The notes beneath the pieces are model-generated. The model saw nothing but the letters and a program-made list of their open reading frames with translations, was not told the DNA's origin and did no database searches. From Saccoglossus kowalevskii (Eukaryota > Hemichordata > Enteropneusta > Harrimaniidae): a DNA stretch of 27,276 bases. This document shows, one piece after another, positions 10,635 through 20,745 of the stretch (position 1 is the first letter of the stretch; every line of letters begins with the position of its first letter). Position numbers and translations under genes: made by a program. The stretch covers positions 97,372-124,647 of the forward strand of contig NW_003145291.1 in NCBI RefSeq assembly GCF_000003605.2. Direction: 5' to 3'.

Positions 10635-10791
10635 ATGGATTATTTCGGAGATCGGGAGGAGAGAGAGCATAACAAATCCATCGTCCGCCTGTTGGAGGAA
10701 CGACGATCACGCCCCGGCTCACCGGCACGGACACCAAATCCGCCACTAGAGCCCCTGGACCTAGCTGACCGCGCCGTTCTCCGTATAGCAG
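10635..10791 (+). CDS. MACF1/DST: Spectraplakin, alternative first coding exon 1a (MACF1-type N-terminus)
   Basis: ATG at 10635 has a strong Kozak context (A at -3, G at +4) and is the first ATG in its frame after an upstream stop. The exon encodes 52 residues plus one base and ends at a consensus donor, G|GTAAGT (10792). It starts MDYFGDREER, a charged and probably helical stretch. Residues about 25-41 are Arg/Pro/Ser-rich, and it ends DLADRAVLRIA. Joined to the exon at 11814, it continues Asp-ERDEIQKKTFTKW, in frame. From memory, vertebrate MACF1 has a very similar ...AERAVVRVA just before DERD, which supports both the family and the splice. Spectraplakins are giant cytoskeletal linkers. 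Their N-terminal paired CH domains bind F-actin and the C-terminal part binds microtubules. This exon contributes the isoform-specific N-terminal tail. The intron to the shared exon would be 1022 bases. Family sure; exact isoform name inferred. Confidence 0.85.
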
Positions 10792-11077
10792 GTAAGTTTG
10801 GTATTATGTGTACATGCTATCTTTTAATGTGTACATGTCTGTCAGGGAGGTGATACTGACAACACACTGGGTCTATTGAGTAGTCCCATTTCATTGTCCG
10901 ATTCAGGTCATATGATCACCTTTGATTCCCTATTTTAATGTAGATTCAGCCTATTGTGGGCGCTGTTTAGTGACAGCCAGACAACGGTGGACCGGAGGTG
11001 ATCGCGGATAGCCAGGCCCACATTGCTTTTTGGTGTCTTTCACGCCTCCAGTGGTTTGGCTGCCTAATAATAGGGGG

Positions 11078-11095
11078 CCAATCTGCATATAAAAG
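11078..11095 (+). promoter_or_regulatory. CCAAT plus TATA box, candidate promoter for exon 1b
   Basis: CCAAT at 11078-11082 lies only five bases before a canonical TATAAAAG at 11088-11095. Transcription would start near 11110-11125. TTCACTTT and an AP-1-type TGACTCA (11121-11127) lie in that zone. A transcript from here would reach the exon 1b ATG after about 360 bases and carry small uORFs (for example ATG at 11206, MAAVV then stop). The unusually tight CCAAT-TATA spacing lowers confidence. Confidence 0.4.
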
Positions 11096-11400
11096 AAGAA
11101 GGCCTTCACTTTAGATGTGGTGACTCATCGAGATCTAGGCAGGTACTCAATTCGACGACGACGCGCCACTCGTGCTGCCAGCCCTGAGTGTGGTATCGAT
11201 CGCCGAAATGGCCGCAGTTGTGTAGCAGTGTGGATCTTTTGAGCCCACCTGTCTGCAACCTGTGACGATCTCGCCCAGACTAGGGCCGATTAGGATTGAC
11301 AGTTCACTCGCGGACAGCATCAGCCGAAATCCAGTATTTTCTTATCGAACACGTTACCCCACGCGTTCCGCTACAGTTTATTACCGCACCATCTCTGTCG

Positions 11401-11409
11401 GTATATATA
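11401..11409 (+). promoter_or_regulatory. TATA-box candidate just upstream of exon 1b
   Basis: GTATATATA lies about 80 bases before the exon 1b start codon. A start site 25-40 bases downstream (TCAATTT at 11442 fits a loose initiator) would give a short leader with no upstream ATG. It competes with the TATAAAAG at 11088 as the 1b promoter. Both could be used. Confidence 0.4.
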
Positions 11410-11483
11410 GTCTAGTCACCTTCACAGCGATCGCACCGAACTCAATTTAGCAAACAACTAGTTACTCTTGTTTATAATACAAT

Positions 11484-11568
11484 ATGGCATCGGGCAAAAA
11501 TCCGGCTGATGTCGAACCTGACTTCAACCCTGCCGAATATTACGAGCAGAACCTAACCAGATACAAGG
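11484..11568 (+). CDS. MACF1/DST: Spectraplakin, alternative first coding exon 1b (dystonin-type N-terminus)
   Basis: ATG at 11484 has A at -3 and G at +4 and starts a 28-residue exon plus one base, ending AAG G|GTGTGT (donor at 11569). The peptide begins MASGKNPADVEPDFNP and ends EYYEQNLTRYK. Joined to the shared exon it reads ...RYK-Asp-ERDEIQKK. From memory, vertebrate dystonin has an isoform whose first exon ends in a similar acidic/aromatic ...VLERYK before DERDKVQKKTFTKW, so this appears to be the matching alternative start. No acceptor precedes it, consistent with a first exon. The donor GTGTGT is weaker than that of exon 1a. The intron to the shared exon is only 245 bases. N-terminal variants in this family alter actin binding and subcellular placement; the specific effect here is unknown. 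Confidence 0.82.
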
Positions 11569-11813
11569 GTGTGTATTTTGTTAAATGTCAATCACAATTT
11601 TAGTTCTTCCTACACGTTGTTCAAATTTCGGAACTCAGTCCCCACCTTCCAAGGTCAACACCAAGTCAGCAACATACCTTTGACTCTATTTATATTTGCA
11701 CAGTTTAATATTGTTGATTTTTTTTTTATATGCAACCAGTTTATAATACGCCATTTGATGTTTGCGTTGAAATTGATATTATTTATTTGCAACCACCTTT
11801 GTTATATTTCTAG
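11569..11813 (+). other. Intron 1b (245 bases)
   Basis: It begins GTGTGT and ends in a pyrimidine-rich ACCACCTTTGTTATATTTCTAG acceptor region, shared with the 1a splice. T-rich runs such as TTGATTTTTTTTTTATATG occur. It has no separate gene. Confidence 0.7.
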
Positions 11814-11875
11814 ATGAGCGTGATGAGATCCAGAAGAAGACGTTCACAAAATGGGTGAACAAACATATAATCAAG
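11814..11875 (+). CDS. MACF1/DST: Spectraplakin, shared second coding exon: start of CH1 actin-binding domain
   Basis: Acceptor TTTCTAG precedes 11814. The first two bases AT complete a GAT (Asp) codon with the single G from either first exon. Twenty further codons follow, then donor AAG|GTAGGG (11876, phase 0). The peptide contains QKKTFTKWVNKH, an almost invariant signature of the first helix of the CH1 domain in plectin, MACF1, dystonin, shot and vab-10. This helix carries the first actin-binding site. The variant here ends HIIK where vertebrates usually have HLMK or HLIK. In plectin, too, many alternative first exons join a common exon at this same point. The rest of CH1 (the ...DLYEDLRDGHNLI region in relatives) must be encoded in later exons, which I do not find in this window. 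Confidence 0.92.
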
Positions 11876-14371
11876 GTAGGGTTATGTTACTCTAATGTTA
11901 TTACAGTTCCACCAATACATAGATGTTGCAAGTTGCTTTATCCACAGTGCTAACCTGAAAACCTAAGTCATTGTAAAATGTAAAACCTTATCGTAGACAA
12001 CCGAGTGTTGTCATTCTGGAGTTCAATTGTTTATCTGCAAGTCTTGCGATCTACTCTTAGTCAGAGTGGGAAATCGCCCCCCCCCCCATTGCATACCGAT
12101 AGATAAAAGCCCAAGAATAGAACCGTCATTCGTGGTGTAAATACTAATGAGGTATCCATTCACTATGATTGTAAAGAGATTTTTAATTCTCTTGTCAAAT
12201 GAATGGGCATCCACTGTGGAGGTGTAGGCGACAGTCATCCAAATTAATACTTTTATATAAATTTGCTGAAAACTTGTGAAAGTTTTTATAATGTGTAAGT
12301 CCAAATGGCTCAGAAGCTTCACCTGTACGGCATGTATGTTTATATTTTTGAAGCCCTGATGCTAATGGTATGCAAATCATGAAAAGCTCGAGGTCATGCC
12401 CCTTTTCATGCAGCCTCTGCAGGGTATATATACAGATTTGAGCGTTCCATTTCACTGTATTTCACTCAAACTTAGTAATCGTTCATTTGATTTAAGAATA
12501 ATACAAAGGAATTGAAATGTACAAGTGATGTGTTTACAATTTTGGTCAGGCCTTTAAATTTTATTTACAATACTTGAGACAATGCACTTTTTTTTTTTTT
12601 TATGATGTGCAGTTTACACTGGCAATAAAATATACAGTGATACAGTATTGCTGGTTTAACAGGCAATGCAGTAAGAAACTTTGTTTTTCAGAATTGAGGA
12701 ACTAAACTTTTTATCATGTGAACAAAATATGACGTTTCACATGTAAATGAAAGTGTTTCATTCATGGAAATTACTTCTTTTCGGACGATTCTGTACCATG
12801 AGTAAATTTTAATGACTTTGTATATCCACTGCTTGCATTTCTGTTTGCAATACTTAAGTTTTGATCTTTTCAAACCCTGGTTTGGGAATGTAGTGAGCAC
12901 CCCAATGGTGCTATTGATAAAATGTACAACAAGAAAGAATAAAATTGCAACACTAATTGATATCTGACTAAACATGGGAATAGCATGATTGTATTTTTGA
13001 CACAATGAGTACCAGTATATGAAAGGTCAACTTACCCCAGATGTAAGGTTGTGATGAATAATGTATCCATTTTATTGAAATGAAATGTAAATAGCTTGAA
13101 TGAAATAGGTAACGTCATTGGTTAACTCGTGGCCTGGAACAGTTCACTGGCATTCATTAGAGAGCTAAAACTCTGAATGGCACCATTTTTCTCACTTTCT
13201 TAATGCCTTTTATATCATAATCACCCACTTCCCACAGGTTTTGATTAAAATTTTTGAAAAAATATGGAAAACTTTATGCAAGACTATTCTGCGAAAAGTT
13301 ACAAAAAATGACTTTTTAGTTGAAAATGGCCGACACCCAGGGATTGATTGTCATTCTTCATGTACCTACGAGGCAGTGCCAAAAAAAATGCCACTGTGCA
13401 TGATAATAAAAGATACAGACTAAGCGTTGTCGCGAAGAATACACACTCCGCTTTTAACTCTGGCTTATTAAACCCCATAAAAACCACCCAGAACATTAAT
13501 CTCATTCAGAAAAATATCACAGAATCTAACAGTTGGTTTGTAAATTTTCCACTGGCCCAATTAGAATTCATTTTTCAATATCTGGTTAAACATGCATTCA
13601 CATACCCTGTACTCAGTGAGTGTTTTCCGGCCGTCCATTCATCAAGATGATTCATTCATGTCTGTGTAATTGGATACGTCTGAACTCAGTGTGCAATGAG
13701 CAATATTGTAACTGCAATTATTTCAACTAAACTTCACCTTCAGATGAATCAGTTTGAGTCACAATTATTTCAACTTTGTATATTTTTATTCGTTTGACTT
13801 CTGGTTTAAAATAAAGGTATAGATCTTTCTATCACTGGAGCCGAACCCTCATAAACAGGTGTGATTATACCTTCAACTGTGTGGGGGTTTATAATCAAAG
13901 GTAAATGTAATGGATAATATAATTATTCGGCATCAACAGTTTAATCAAGTGTACTTTAAATATACTTTAATTGAGATTTGAAATAATCTGATTGATCCCA
14001 CCACTGTACAGTGAAAACATTTTTTTTTTTTTCGAATAAACCTGCGTACGTGTCTGTGTCATTCATATTAGAGGCCGGCTAATGACCTAATGGTTAACTA
14101 AATAACCTATCCGTGTGTGGGAGTGTATTTGTGATGTCGTTACACCCTGTATGCCTCCATATCAGAGTGTTTTCATTGTTTAATGTATGTAAAAAAATGT
14201 CTGTGTCCTGTTTTGAAATTGTTAGCAGGGATTTTGTTACAATGAGGTATATTATATACCAGTATAGTTCCAACGAAAAATGTTTATTCTAATTTTATAA
14301 TATTTACATTCCATGATGTATAATATGATAACTTGTCCTCCACGTGTTCTAGTCAAAATAGTGGCCATTTT

Positions 14372-14384
14372 AGGTCAAAGGTCG
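14372..14384 (+). promoter_or_regulatory. Near-consensus DR1 nuclear-receptor site
   Basis: AGGTCAAAGGTCG is two AGGTCA half-sites separated by one A, with one mismatch at the last base. DR1 sites bind RXR, HNF4 or COUP-TF type receptors. It lies inside the long intron. Presence of the motif is clear; function is unproven. Confidence 0.3.
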
Positions 14385-14827
14385 AAATAGAATATTTGGT
14401 TATTTATGTTCTATTGTTGATACCAGTAGCATATTAATTAGATTTTGCTCTTGATTAGTTATCTATATAATTGGGAGTGGCTTATTAGGGTGTGGGTCAT
14501 GGCCAATAAATGACTAGCATTTCAGCACTAGCCTATCAGGTGAATTTATTTGACGTGCAAAAATAAAGTTTCATTCTGAATAATAACTTTCACATTCATT
14601 TGTGATAATTTGTGATTGCCTATCAAAAAGTCATTCATGATTTCTGAAAATTCGTGATTAAAAAAATAATTACTAGCATCCTCACCAAAATTTTATCTAT
14701 TACCGGTACTATGTATTTTTGTATATTTTTTCATAGAATAAACATAATTTCTTATTGCCTACTGGTCAAAATATTGGGGACCCCCCCCCCTCCCCAAATA
14801 TGAGATTTCTATAATGTTTATGAGAGG

Positions 14828-15011
14828 TACCGTAAAATCTGTACTAGAAGCCGCATCCCTTATAGAAGTCGCACACATACTTTTTGAATAGTTGAGAACC
14901 AAAAATTCATCATTTCTCATATGTGTAGATGCTCCAATAGAAGATGCATCCCCTCTATTGCATTGTACAATTTTAATAGAAGCCGCGGTTTCTAATACAG
15001 ATTTTACAGTA
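14828..15011. mobile_element. MITE-like element with imperfect terminal inverted repeats (184 bp)
   Basis: The left end reads TACCGTAAAATCTGTACTAG and the reverse complement of the right end reads TACTGTAAAATCTGTATTAG. That is two differences in 20, and the match continues for several bases (AAGCCGC versus AAACCGC). Internally, variants of TAGAAGCCGCATCCC / TAGAAGATGCATCCCC recur (about 14845, 14860, 14940, 14978). There is no coding capacity. A target-site duplication is not clear; AGAGG occurs on both sides but not directly at both ends. TACCGTA-type ends are common among short DNA elements of marine invertebrates. It is a non-autonomous DNA transposon of unknown superfamily. Confidence 0.65.
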
Positions 15012-16642
15012 ATAGAGGAGACATGATTGTCGAACGTGGTATGGCAAGCAACATTTTCAAAGCTACTGCTTTTCGGTAGTTAATTGTACTCATGAATAAT
15101 TAATTAGTGATGTCATTTTAAACCAGTTAATGGCCAGCTAGTGTCTTATCTATGGGTAAACCTTAAACTTCGTGCCTCTATGTCGTAACATGGGTGCTGA
15201 ACAACGGCTAGAAATTAAATTTTTTTTTTCAACTGATCAACCAATCTAGCTCGACGTTATCAGTGATTGGTTCACTGGATTACTCATAGCAATCCTACCT
15301 AGACTACTTTCTGTTCCCACACACATTGACGTCAAATGCCCGCCTACCAATATCTTTTATGACTCGAATTGTTATTGTCACATTGTGCGTACCATTGTAG
15401 ATGAGGAGTTGCTTCCTTGCACACTAACAATAGAACCATATAATCAGCTCAAACCCTGGATTCAGTTTACAAATTCATGCCAATCAACAAAAAAAAGTTC
15501 AAAGGCACCAAACTTTTTGTAATTATGTTAAATTACTTTTGACTTTTTTTTTCAGCACTGAATAGAATTGTTCAATTTTGCTTCAGTTATTGTTAGTTGA
15601 AATGTACAGTGTAGGTTATTGGCCAGGAGATGATAGTGATATGATTGTATGTTACTTGTTAACTCCAGTGATAATGTTACAGTATGTAAATGAGCATGAA
15701 GGTCTTTCTAGATTAAATCTGAAACTTTTTAACTTTTCAGCTGAGTGTAACTCTCCTAGATGGTTGCAGTTTTAGGTAATCCTTTGCAGCAAAAAAACCT
15801 CATAATCTTAAGTTTAAAAAACTTAATTGATAACTAGTTGTTTCCATGCTCCAATTTTCCTTATCACAGAATCTTACCTCTACACCATCTTTAAGTCAGG
15901 GCTGTAATTATATTAGTTATCTCTTTGAGCACTATAATTTTCCCGCCAAAATTTTTGTGCAAAATTTTGCACACTTTTCTGAATTTTTCTACAATTTTTG
16001 GAGCAGGGTCAAAAAATTTGTCCCATCAAGAGTCTGAATTTTTGTAATTAAGGAATTAAATTACACATATAGAATGAGTAGCCTTACAGATTATTACAAT
16101 CCAAGCTGTAAACACTGAGCGGACCCCTGTTTATTGTGTGGCCTATCCTACATCATAAACTTTTATCATATTGAACCAAAGTTGAACTTTGGAGTTATTT
16201 GATGTGAAGATAACCCTCAATTAGTACTATGAGAGATCAGTTCCCTTAAATCACAATGTTCATTGCATGACTTCGTTTCTAAAGCAGGAATTCTGCTGGC
16301 TTCTTTTGAGAAGTGAGTTTTCGAATACAAGACGATTGAGACGTAATGACAATTCGTTGTATTGCTATCAAAATTGAGACCGGTTTTAGTTAGCTAGTTA
16401 TAGCTATGTTGAAGGATTATGGCTAGACTAGTCTGCAATTTGAGAGAAACCACAGGAAGTTAGTTTTCAGGATGTAGTTCCAACAAAACAAGCTAAGGCT
16501 CCAGTTTAAAAATGAAAAACAAAAATGTAGATTTTCATGACAATTAAAAAAATCTTAAATAAGAAAAAGTTTGCATTACAATATCTTAGGACCAAAAACA
16601 ATTTGTTTAAATTCAAATGACAATCAGCATGATTCTGCATAT

Positions 16643-16661
16643 ATTTGCATATGATTTGCAT
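16643..16661 (-). promoter_or_regulatory. Paired POU octamers, 11-bp spacing
   Basis: ATTTGCAT occurs at 16643-16650 and 16654-16661 (ATGCAAAT on the minus strand). The two starts are 11 bases apart, about one helical turn. ATGCAAAT is the canonical Oct/POU site. See the near-identical pair at 18978 in the opposite orientation. Confidence 0.4.
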
Positions 16662-17820
16662 ATCATTACTTGAGCAAAGTTTGCAACTATACATGTGCAA
16701 TACTGGAAATGCTGGAAATTTATAAGCATTTGTCAATAAAAGAAATTCAGGATTATTTGAACAATGCGTTGTTGTATTTCTGAGCATATGTGCAGGTCTT
16801 CCAGCACATGGAAGTATTTTCCCTGTCTGGCACTGGACTTGTGTAAACAAACACATCATAGCAAGTGAGAACCAAAGGAAGTGTAATAGCCCCCCCCCCC
16901 CCCACAATATCAACACCATACTGACAGCAGATTGTTGTACGAAATTCAAACTATACATATACCTTCAGACCTTCCTAGCTACACAGGCATTTTGGTTGTG
17001 CCAATGTTTTGACTGCACCAAAGTTTACTGTAGGTTGATATACATATGTGAATGTACTTGCTGGTACAAATACTATTTTTGAGGTGGGGTGCTTGACAGG
17101 ATATGTCTCAATAGGTTAATCTATAAATTACACTCTCTCCCAACCCAAATCCCAGCGCCTACATGATGAGACATCATTGGACCTTCCTTCCGTCTTATTT
17201 GCTTGTTTATTCAGTCATTTCCCTGCACCCACTGCCAACAACCTCTTCACTTTCACATAAGGCATATCTTCGTTAGTCATGGAAAATAACACAATTTTTT
17301 CATCCACATTGAAAACGCTAAAATTTATACAATTTAATGTTCAACATTAAAAATATGGTTACTGTAGATTGGTCCTAATACTTCTGAATCTAGGTCATTA
17401 AAGCCCAAGTCAATGTGTAATATTTGAATGATTTAAATTCCACCATTCTGTGATAATGGTTGTTGCTATTTGGGGATCAGTATGCAACATATTTCGTTTT
17501 CAAATGGATATGTGGATATTATGATTATTCGTCCATAAATGATTTTTCAGCATAATGATGTTCTGTGGTCAGTAATTGGCAATTGATGCCTTGACGATGA
17601 AATCCATACTAAGTCGTTTTTTTTTTCAAAATGAAAGAAAATTTCAATTTGAAGGTGAAATTTATAAGATACAACGTTGGATAAACATATTGTATTTAAA
17701 CAGCTAACATTTTTGAAGCTGAAATGGCCTTCACAACATTTCGTCTTCAAATTATGAAACATTATTCACAATCAAAGTTTAACTGTTTATGTAAATACCA
17801 TCAGTTGCTGCACCTGAGTG

Positions 17821-17880
17821 CGTGGATGCCTCCTTCTACGTGGATGCCTCCTTCTACGTGGATACCTCCTTCTACGTGAA
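17821..17880. repeat. 18-bp minisatellite, about 3.3 copies
   Basis: CGTGGATGCCTCCTTCTA repeats at 17821, 17839 and, with one change (GATACC), at 17857. A partial copy follows. Copies are nearly identical, so the array is young. Confidence 0.92.
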
Positions 17881-18402
17881 TGTTTCTGTCTTTCTCATCT
17901 TGTCTTGATAAATTGTAAAATGTTCTTTTATAGAAATTTATAAAATATCTATACTTTAGAAGATCCTCGCGCTACATTCAAATTTAAGAAAGTTATACAT
18001 TCATTGGCTATAGCTGCCACTTGGTGTTGTTCATTACCCATGAGTCTTTGCAGATTCCTTTCAGTCCTTGGTCAATATTACTGCAATACACAAGAAATAT
18101 ATTCTGTATGGATAGGTATACATCCACTAAAGCATTGTGATTTATTAAATAGTTTAAAATTTACAAAAAAATTTATAAATATTTTCCATGAATAACATTC
18201 ACGCCTTCGTGAAACAGAAGGTAACTATTTTAAGGGGCAATATTACTATATACAGTATACAGTGTTTTTGTTTTCTAATTTAAATTTGTAAAAATAAAAT
18301 TATTTGAAATATCCTGGTATATTGAATATGTTATGTATGTGTAAACGATATTGACCAGTTCATGATTGTTACAACAAACAACAAATTCCTCAAAAAAAAA
18401 AC

Positions 18403-18430
18403 AAATTTCAAGTTGTAAATTTCAAGTTGT
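18403..18430. repeat. 14-bp tandem duplication
   Basis: AAATTTCAAGTTGT occurs twice in immediate tandem. It is a simple local duplication in AT-rich intron. Confidence 0.85.
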
Positions 18431-18977
18431 AAAATTTATGTGGCATTCAACATTTCACTAGAGACTGCAAGTTTTGCATAATTTTATCCTCAAATTACAG
18501 TCAAATCATGGACATTTCTAATGGCGAAACATTACCGGTTTACAACGTATCATAGCACTCACTTAATGCAGTCTGATTTATATCCATTTGTCACTGAAAG
18601 CAAAATGATTAAAGCGGTAAATGGTGGATCAGTTACTTAATTGCCAGTTCTCATAGATCAGAATCATAGTCTGAAAGACTGATTTATCATGAGATGAGTA
18701 CACCTATAAAAAAAAAAAGTTGATGACATTTTTTCCCCCTAATGTGATTCTTCTTCATAGTGTGTACATGTATTTATCCTTGGTTGGCGGCCATTTTGAA
18801 TTCAAAATTTTACCTAATTACCAAATTTTAAAATTTAGAATGAGCGATCATCACTTTTCTCCAGATTTGAGAATAACATAGAATTCCTGTTGGACAACAC
18901 TATTTAAGATGGCAAGCATGGCTAGGGTCTTTATCTCTGAACTCACAATATTTTGAATTAGTGAATTAGAGAGGTCT

Positions 18978-19028
18978 ATGCAAATGATATGCAAATTTCA
19001 CCTGCATACAGGTATGTTTTATGCAAAT
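18978..19028 (+). promoter_or_regulatory. Cluster of three POU octamers
   Basis: ATGCAAAT lies at 18978-18985, 18989-18996 and 19021-19028, with a fourth at 19100-19107. The first two form ATGCAAATGATATGCAAAT, which differs at one base from the reverse complement of the pair at 16643-16661. It is a candidate intronic enhancer element, or a fragment of a repeat. Confidence 0.4.
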
Positions 19029-19175
19029 TAATGCTCTCTGGGTCAAAATCTAAACTGGGAGAATGATTGTTTTCAATTATACATATTAAACTACCTGTAA
19101 TGCAAATGTACAATGTATATTTCTGTTGAATTGCTTCTTATGTTCGAATATTTGTACAATGTTCCTCAAATTTGA

Positions 19176-19285
19176 ATGAACTCCCTAGGTTACGCAGTAA
19201 TTTCAGTGCCTTATATATTTGTACAAGTGTGATATTTACAAGGAAATAAAGTTCAGATGAAAATAAGAAAACTTAGGGAGTTCAT
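19176..19285. repeat. Inverted repeat, 16-bp arms around a 78-bp loop
   Basis: ATGAACTCCCTAGGTT (19176-19191) matches the reverse complement of AACTTAGGGAGTTCAT (19270-19285) at 15 of 16 bases. The match does not extend outward. It could be a small MITE-like element or a relic of an inverted duplication. No target duplication was seen. Confidence 0.65.
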
Positions 19286-20685
19286 CTGAAGGGATAGATC
19301 TCTTATCACCCCTTTGTAGATAATGAAGTGTTCCAAATCATCTTTAGCATGCAGCACATGTGTTTATTTGCCTTTAGCATCCTTTTTAGCTTATCCAAAT
19401 TCGTCACACATCTGACTTGCCTCCGGGATCAATGGAAAATTGTCTGCCTTACAAGTTATAATAACGTTGTCATTTTAGTTGAATTTTGTACAAATTTTCT
19501 CTGCTATATAATATGCATCATTGCACTATACATTAAAATGTGTCAAGTGAAATATAAAAAAAATGTCATACCTCTTATTAGTATATTTTGACATCAGAAA
19601 TATTAATCAAATCAGATCAAAATTGTACAATGTTGAATTCTTTTTATTTGGTCTAAATATTCAGTATTGGAATTCACGTAGAGGTCTAGAATGAAATTTG
19701 GTGTAAAATAAAATCTTAAATAATTTTAATTAGTTAAATTGTAGAAAGCAATCCCATGGGAAGTCCTTATGTTTCAGGAACTAACCAATAATCAAGAGAT
19801 GAATTGATATTTCATCTGTTTGTCGTGGTTAGTTGAGTTTGATGGCATCTCTTTTATTGTGTTAAATATATATATCTAGTTACATTTTTTTATCTTGTAT
19901 AACGCCAGATATTTATTTATCCTCTATTTCTAATCGTAAATATCATGCTCAAGTTGGTTTGATCTTCTTGACAGCGATTATCTCAGTTACAAAGGTATGA
20001 TGATTTTTTCTCTTAGAACACCATAATTTTTTCTCACCAAGTGTTACATTTTTATATATTTTCCATAGTTTCTTTCTTAGTTTTGACAAAATGGTCATAA
20101 TTTCTCATTCATTATTTCACCTGGAAAAAATTCAAAGTTCAAAAGATTATTCTGTTTTTGTGTAATGAAATCATAAACCTGTCAAGTATTTAAAGTGTGA
20201 CATCTCATACTGTGGTTCATTGTACATGTAGTTTGCTATGAACGTTGGGGTATCATAAAGGTTACTACATCCCTTTTTTATGGAAATTTGCAAACAAATG
20301 TCACAAATACATTGTGAGAAAGAATGTAAAAAAAATTAAATTTTCGGTAGCAACATTTGTCATGAAGGTTTATGAGATGTAAACTGTTTAAAGTTTTTGC
20401 GTGGAATTTACAAAATTTGATGACATTATGGCATTTGTGACGACAAAATTTCACAAAGTTGTTGACAGTCGCAGAAATTCATGCAAATTTATCTCTCAGA
20501 AATTAAAGTGAATTCATTTATGTTTCAGCGCTGAACTTAAAATGTCTATTTTATCTAACCCATTTTAATAAATACTTATTTTTTAACATGATTGATGAAC
20601 TATACATGATCACTTAATTGATTGACTTGTTCCTTTGACCTCAAATGATCTCAACATTATAAATTAAATATTCAAATTGGTAACT

Positions 20686-20745
20686 GTCAGCCATCTTGTT
20701 TTCCACCTGTCCACCATCTTGTTTACAACCTGTCCACCATCTTGA
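20686..20745. repeat. 23-bp tandem repeat, about 2.5-3 copies
   Basis: CCATCTTGTTT or CCATCTTGAAT recurs at 20691, 20714 and 20737, exactly 23 bases apart, with ACCTGTCCA between copies. It is a small minisatellite. Confidence 0.88.

Larger units (their letters stand above)
10792..11813 (+). other. Intron 1a, containing the 1b promoter and exon 1b
   Basis: It runs from GTAAGT to the acceptor TATATTTCTAG. It is skipped as one unit in the 1a isoform. It contains the putative promoters and first exon of the 1b isoform. Left of 11480 it is relatively GC-rich, like a promoter region. Short open frames such as 11262-11450 have no recognisable product. Confidence 0.7.

Noticed and set aside
12688-13005. 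105-codon minus-strand frame with a hydrophobic stretch
   Set aside because: The hydrophobic part looks like an AT-rich artefact. No family recognised and no exon signals found.
13215-13260. Acceptor-like CCCACTTCCCACAG followed by sequence
   Set aside because: The sequence after it does not encode the expected CH1 continuation, and no matching donor was found.
13348-13650. 100-codon plus-strand frame
   Set aside because: No domain, inside the intron, and overlapped by competing frames on both strands.
15930-16010. Weak similarity between about 15930 and about 26490 (CAAAATTTT.G.GCAAAATTTT blocks)
   Set aside because: The shared sequence is short and AT-rich, and flanks do not align, so it is probably composition.
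16506-16958. 150-codon minus-strand open frame
   Set aside because: No recognisable domain, a homopolymer G run read as Gly-Gly-Gly-Gly, AT-driven Phe/Ile/Leu composition, and position inside a long intron. Most likely chance.
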